The position numbers were made by a program, and so were the translations under genes. Below the pieces are notes generated by a model that had not been told where the DNA came from, ran no database searches, and saw only the letters and a list, made by a program, of their open reading frames with translations. From NCBI GenBank assembly GCA_937973565.1, contig CALJKQ010000186.1, positions 1-18,964 of the forward strand: a DNA stretch of 18,964 nucleotides, read 5' to 3'. This document shows, piece by piece, positions 16,044 through 18,964 of the stretch; position 1 is the first letter of the stretch, and each line of letters starts with the position of its first letter. The DNA is from an uncultured Saprospiraceae bacterium (GTDB taxonomy: Bacteria; Bacteroidota; Bacteroidia; Chitinophagales; Saprospiraceae).

Positions 16044-16520
16044 ATGATGCGCAAATCCATTCCCATATTATTGTTTTTACTGGCCCTGCCCTTGATCCTC
16101 GGAGGTATCGCCGGTCAGGTTACAGCGGCCAACATCCCCACCTGGTATGCCAGCCTCAACAAGCCCTGGTTCAACCCACCGTCTTTTGTTTTTGCACCGG
16201 TCTGGACTTCACTCTACCTGCTGATGGGTTATGCTTCTTACCGCGCATGGCAACGTGCAGATGGCAAACTTTTATCCACAGCTTTATCTCTTTATTTTTC
16301 TCAACTGGCGCTCAATTTTTTATGGTCCTTCTTATTTTTTGGTTACCACAGGCCCGACCTCGCTCTCGCTGAAATGATTGGGATGTGGTTGGTCATTTTG
16401 ATGACTATTTTTCAATTTGCCAGAATCGACAAGCCCTCGGCATGGATGTTGGTACCTTATATTTCGTGGGTGAGTTTTGCTTCTATTCTTACCTATTACA
16501 TCATGGTGCTTAATCCATAA
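16044..16520 (+). CDS. tspO: TspO/MBR family membrane protein
   Basis: A 158-residue five-helix membrane protein of the TspO/peripheral benzodiazepine receptor family, which binds porphyrins and related tetrapyrroles and is linked to light and oxygen responses in bacteria. Hallmarks are the tryptophan- and proline-rich WYASLNKPWFNPPSFVFAP segment after TM1, WTSLYLLMGYASYRAW in TM2, and LNFLWSFLFFGYHRPDLAL in TM3-TM4. The start chosen is the ATG at 16044 (MMRKSIPILLFLL). A much longer in-frame extension reaches back into the SRPBCC gene and is rejected because it overlaps that coding sequence and is not family-like. Gap to the SRPBCC gene 10 bases, to the next gene 24 bases. Confidence 0.93.
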   Translation: MMRKSIPILLFLLALPLILGGIAGQVTAANIPTWYASLNKPWFNPPSFVFAPVWTSLYLLMGYASYRAWQRADGKLLSTALSLYFSQLALNFLWSFLFFGYHRPDLALAEMIGMWLVILMTIFQFARIDKPSAWMLVPYISWVSFASILTYYIMVLNP

Positions 16521-16544
16521 ATTCAAAAAATTCTCATTCACTAC

Positions 16545-16982
16545 ATGTTTCAGCCACTCAAATTTTTTATGCTTTCAGTCGTGTTGTTGGTTTTCAATTT
16601 CACAGCCAAAGCCAATCTCCATTTGGTACATTACATAGAAGGTGATACCAATTCAATCGAACAGAAAAAAGCCATGATCTTGAATGCCGTAGGCACCTGG
16701 GTCATCGACCTCAGGCCCGACCCTGCTGCTGCTCCCTATCTCAAGGACTTTGTCATTGGCATGCCCACAGGCAAGCTGTTCAACGGAGAATATTATGGCT
16801 ATCCCTTTGAAGGCGGCTATTGCAATGTGGAATGGGATCGTTTTTATTTTGCCTTCTCTACCAACGACGGTGCTTCAACCTATTATCACAGTGGCTATGT
16901 ACAAGGCAATACCATTACAGGCATGAGCCTCAACGAAGACAGGAAGTTTCTCATAGCCTGGAGAGGTCAGAAAAAATCATAA
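16545..16982 (+). CDS. Small secreted protein of unknown function in the photolyase operon
   Basis: A 145-residue protein with a Sec signal peptide (hydrophobic FFMLSVVLLVFNF, likely cleavage after AKA near residue 23). The mature part is aromatic-rich and beta-like. It includes GTWVIDLRPDPAAAPYLKDF and a tyrosine/glycine-rich stretch (NGEYYGYPFEGGYCNVEWDR), then FYFAFSTNDGASTYYHSGYV and a closing GMSLNEDRKFLIAWRG strand. This looks like a small lipocalin-like or avidin-like barrel, but I do not recognise a defined family. One cysteine remains in the mature protein. It lies between tspO and the DUF2256 gene with short gaps (24 and 8 bases), so it is almost certainly cotranscribed. Confidence 0.8.
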   Translation: MFQPLKFFMLSVVLLVFNFTAKANLHLVHYIEGDTNSIEQKKAMILNAVGTWVIDLRPDPAAAPYLKDFVIGMPTGKLFNGEYYGYPFEGGYCNVEWDRFYFAFSTNDGASTYYHSGYVQGNTITGMSLNEDRKFLIAWRGQKKS

Positions 16983-16990
16983 TCGCGTTT

Positions 16991-17152
16991 ATGTCGACCC
17001 ACCACAAAGGCAACAAATCGTATCTGCCGCAAAAGATCTGCGCTACCTGTGGCAGGCCATTTACCTGGCGTAAAAAATGGGAAAAAAACTGGGACAACGT
17101 TAAATATTGCAGCACTTTATGCAGTCGTCAAAAAAACAAAGTACAGGGGTAA
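16991..17152 (+). CDS. DUF2256 zinc-binding small protein
   Basis: A 53-residue protein starting MSTHHKGNKSYLPQ. It has a zinc-ribbon-like pair of motifs: CATC (Cys17, Cys20) and CSTLC (Cys40, Cys44), around the DUF2256 signature GRPFTWRKKWEKNWDNVKYC. This is the standard length and motif set for DUF2256, a family of unknown function that is very often adjacent to cryptochrome/photolyase genes. The ATG at 16991 is 8 bases after the preceding stop. Its 3' end overlaps the photolyase start by 34 bases in another frame, indicating translational coupling. Role unknown; zinc binding is inferred from the four cysteines. Confidence 0.9.
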   Translation: MSTHHKGNKSYLPQKICATCGRPFTWRKKWEKNWDNVKYCSTLCSRQKNKVQG

Positions 17153-18546
17153 GCCTCGTCTTCCCCCACCAGCTCCACTACCCTCATCCCGCTCTCAGTC
17201 CCGATCGACCCGTATATTTGGTGGAAGAATGGCTCTTTTTTAGTCAATACCGTTTCCATAAAACCAAGCTTGTTTTCCACCGGGCTGCTATGCGCGCATA
17301 TGAAAAAGAACTCCAAAACCGGGGCTACGAAACCCATTACATCGACGCCTCCCAAGCCTTGCACGATATCCGACTGTTGATAGCACAACTCAGCCAACAA
17401 GGTATTCAAAAGCTCTATTACAGCGATGTGACCGACAACTGGCTGGATAAAAGGATCCGCCAAACAGCAGCCAATCATCAGATGGAAGTGGAAATGTTGG
17501 ACAGTCCTCTCTTCATAAACACAAGAGATGAGCTACGCACCTACCACAAAAAAAGCAAACGGTTTTTTCAAACCGACTTCTACACCTGGCAGCGTAAATA
17601 CCGCAACATCCTCATGGAAAAAGACGGTAAACCCACCGGTGACAAATGGTCGTTCGACGCCGATAACCGCCAGCGCTACCCTGCCAAAGTGGTGCCACCT
17701 AAATTAAGACCCAAAACGCCCAATGTCTATGACATCGAAGCCACTCGATTCGTGCAACAACACTTCCCTGATAACCCCGGAGAAACCTCCTTTTATTACC
17801 CCACCACCCGGGAAGAAGCGCTCGCCTGGATGGAAGATTTTTTCACCACGCGTTTCCACGATTTTGGCCCTTATGAAGATGCCATTGTCGCCAAAGAAAG
17901 TTTCCTCCACCACAGTGTCTTATCACCCCTCATCAACATTGGCCTGCTCACCCCACATGAAGTTGTTGACAAGGCCCTTTCTCTAAAGAATCAGATTCCT
18001 CTCAACAGCCTCGAAGGCTTTATCAGACAGATTATCGGCTGGCGCGAATTCATCCGTTATGTCTATCTGGCCATCGGCAGTCGCCAACGCACCGCCAACT
18101 TCTGGAAATTTACCAATGCCCTTCCTCCCGGCTTTTATACCGCCCAAACTGGCATAGCACCCCTGGACCTCACCATCACCAAAACCCTGCAATACGCCTA
18201 CAACCACCATATCGAGCGACTCATGGTCCTGGGTAACTATCTCCTCCTAACCGGTACTAATCCCGATTACGTTTATCAATGGTTCATGGAAATGTACATC
18301 GACGCCTACGACTGGGTGATGGTCCCCAACATTTATGGCATGAGCCAATTTTCCGACGGCGGACTCATGTGCACCAAACCCTACATATCCGGCAGCAACT
18401 ACCTCCGCAAAATGTCTGACTTCCCCAAAGGCCCCTGGGAAACCCACTGGACCGACCTGTACTGGCAGTTCATAGATCAACACCGCTCCTTTTTTCTATC
18501 CAACCCGCGACTGTCGATGATGGTTCGTTTGTTGGACCGCCGATAA
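17119..18546 (+). CDS. Cryptochrome/photolyase family protein, FeS-BCP-like but without the cluster cysteines
   Basis: A 475-residue flavoprotein of the cryptochrome/photolyase family, resembling the bacterial FeS-BCP/PhrB (6-4 photolyase) class. It has the N-terminal Rossmann domain (VSLVFPHQL, then YLVEEWLFF and HKTKLVFHRAAM) and the long linker with KWSFDADNRQRYP. The C-terminal FAD domain carries EGFIRQIIGWREFIR, HHIERLMVLGNYLLL, MYIDAYDWVMVPNIYGMSQFSDGG and TKPY. In FeS-BCP proteins four Cys hold a 4Fe-4S cluster. Here the equivalent places read TGIAPLD and SDFPKGPWETHWTDLYW, and the whole protein has one Cys (about 418). I chose the ATG at 17119; a TTG at 17107 would add four residues. 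It is the last gene of the operon and ends two bases before repeat tract 2. Repair versus signalling cannot be decided from sequence. Confidence 0.92.
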   Translation: MQSSKKQSTGVSLVFPHQLHYPHPALSPDRPVYLVEEWLFFSQYRFHKTKLVFHRAAMRAYEKELQNRGYETHYIDASQALHDIRLLIAQLSQQGIQKLYYSDVTDNWLDKRIRQTAANHQMEVEMLDSPLFINTRDELRTYHKKSKRFFQTDFYTWQRKYRNILMEKDGKPTGDKWSFDADNRQRYPAKVVPPKLRPKTPNVYDIEATRFVQQHFPDNPGETSFYYPTTREEALAWMEDFFTTRFHDFGPYEDAIVAKESFLHHSVLSPLINIGLLTPHEVVDKALSLKNQIPLNSLEGFIRQIIGWREFIRYVYLAIGSRQRTANFWKFTNALPPGFYTAQTGIAPLDLTITKTLQYAYNHHIERLMVLGNYLLLTGTNPDYVYQWFMEMYIDAYDWVMVPNIYGMSQFSDGGLMCTKPYISGSNYLRKMSDFPKGPWETHWTDLYWQFIDQHRSFFLSNPRLSMMVRLLDRR

Positions 18547-18548
18547 CT

Positions 18549-18816
18549 GAGCAACCGAGCAACCGGCAACCGAGCAACCGAGCAACCGGCAACCGTGGAC
18601 CGAGCAACCGTGGACCGAGCAACCGGCAACTGTACTCTGATGCTCCGACACCCGATGCTCCGATTCCCGATGCTCCGCCACCCGATGCTCCGATGCTCGA
18701 TGCTCCGATGCTCGATGCTCCGCCACCCGATGCTCCGATGCTCCGATGCTCCGTTGCCCGATGCTCCGATGCTCCGATGCCCCGATGCTCCGATGCTCCG
18801 ACACCCGATGCTCCGT
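18549..18816 (+). repeat. Two-armed low-complexity repeat tract, copy 2
   Basis: The left arm (18549-18632) contains GAGCAACC six times, mixed with GGCAACC and GTGGACC heptamers. A TACTCTG hinge follows at 18633-18639. The right arm (18640-about 18816) contains ATGCTCCG fourteen times, often in a 15-base super-unit GATGCTCCG + ACACCC/CCACCC/ATTCCC/ATGCTC. Left and right units are roughly reverse complements, so the tract could fold into an imperfect long hairpin. It starts two bases after the photolyase stop and ends about 49 bases before the four-helix-bundle gene. Long open frames across it on both strands (SEHR..., MLR...) are by-products of the repeat. Confidence 0.9.
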
Positions 18817-18864
18817 CCAGGGAACTATTTTAAGGTAAAAGATGTTTTTCCCAAAAATAACGCT

Positions 18865-18914
18865 ATGAACCCGATATTAACTTACCGCGATTTAGAGGTA
18901 TGGAGGTTATCCAT
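18865..18914 (+). CDS. Four-helix-bundle protein (S23/23S rRNA intervening-sequence family), 5' fragment
   Basis: Only the first 16 codons are present before the adapter: MNPILTYRDLEVWRLS. The motif YRDLEVW near the N-terminus is the hallmark of the four-helix-bundle family found in 23S rRNA intervening sequences (TIGR02436), relatives of which include the Avd accessory protein of diversity-generating retroelements. Free-standing copies are common in Bacteroidota and their role is unknown. The gene is cut by adapter sequence, not by a biological event. It directly follows repeat tract 2. Confidence 0.75.
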
Positions 18915-18964
18915 AGATCGGAAGAGCGTCGTGTAGGGAAAGAGTGTCTTCGCCTGTGTAGATC
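18915..18964. other. Illumina TruSeq adapter with i5 index (non-genomic)
   Basis: From 18915 the sequence begins AGATCGGAAGAGCGTCGTGT and continues as the reverse complement of the TruSeq universal (P5-side) adapter through 18947. The 8-base block CTTCGCCT at 18948-18955 is the reverse complement of AGGCGAAG, which I recall as TruSeq HT i5 index D505, and GTGTAGATC continues the adapter. It is an untrimmed read end kept in the contig. Confidence 0.97.

Noticed and set aside
18496..18804. Minus-strand ORF of SEHRSIGASEHR-type repeats and plus-strand MLRHPMLR-type ORF (18595-18936)
   Set aside because: Both are produced by translation of the low-complexity repeat tract, one overlaps the end of the photolyase gene, and the other runs into adapter sequence. 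No start context or protein-like composition.

Overview
The window looks like a contig end from a Bacteroidota genome, probably Saprospiria- or Chitinophagia-like. The lineage call rests on a type IX secretion (T9SS) C-terminal sorting tail, several TAnnTTTG-type -7 promoter boxes, AT-rich spacers without Shine-Dalgarno sequences, and family choices such as the SMUG2/DUF4918-like glycosylase. The last 50 bases are not genomic. They are an Illumina TruSeq-type adapter with an i5 index, so this is an untrimmed short-read assembly, and odd joins should be judged with that in mind.

Layout. 1-1317: a terminator and a minus-strand MFS exporter. 1465-7761: one very long open frame. Its first ~388 residues are an APC amino-acid permease cut off at the start of TM11. 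The frame then runs directly into a cell-surface adhesin without its N-terminus: ten exact 342-bp CshA-type repeats, three SdrD B-like domains and a T9SS tail. This is most likely a chimeric join near 2611-2640. 7872-8561: a SMUG2-like uracil-DNA glycosylase. 8551-11496 (minus): a secreted protein of unknown function whose stop codon overlaps the start of a B12-binding-type radical SAM protein. The radical SAM C-terminus is displaced into another frame by an apparent one-base insertion in an A5 run. 11650-14582: housekeeping genes murI (+), ald (-) and trmB (-).

14870-18546 is a tight plus-strand operon: SDR, SRPBCC protein, TspO, small secreted protein, DUF2256 zinc-binding protein, and cryptochrome/photolyase. 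Its members suggest a light- or tetrapyrrole-related stress and DNA-repair module. The SDR has Val in place of the catalytic Tyr. The photolyase resembles the FeS-BCP/PhrB class but has lost all the iron-sulfur cysteines.

Two low-complexity intergenic tracts (about 13776-13884 and 18549-18816) share a two-armed design. A left arm of GAGCAACC-type units is joined through TACTCTG to a right arm of ATGCTCCG-type units, and the arms are roughly inverted relative to each other. The second tract lies just upstream of a truncated four-helix-bundle (S23/IVP) gene at the contig end. These tracts are the most system-like unexplained signal here.
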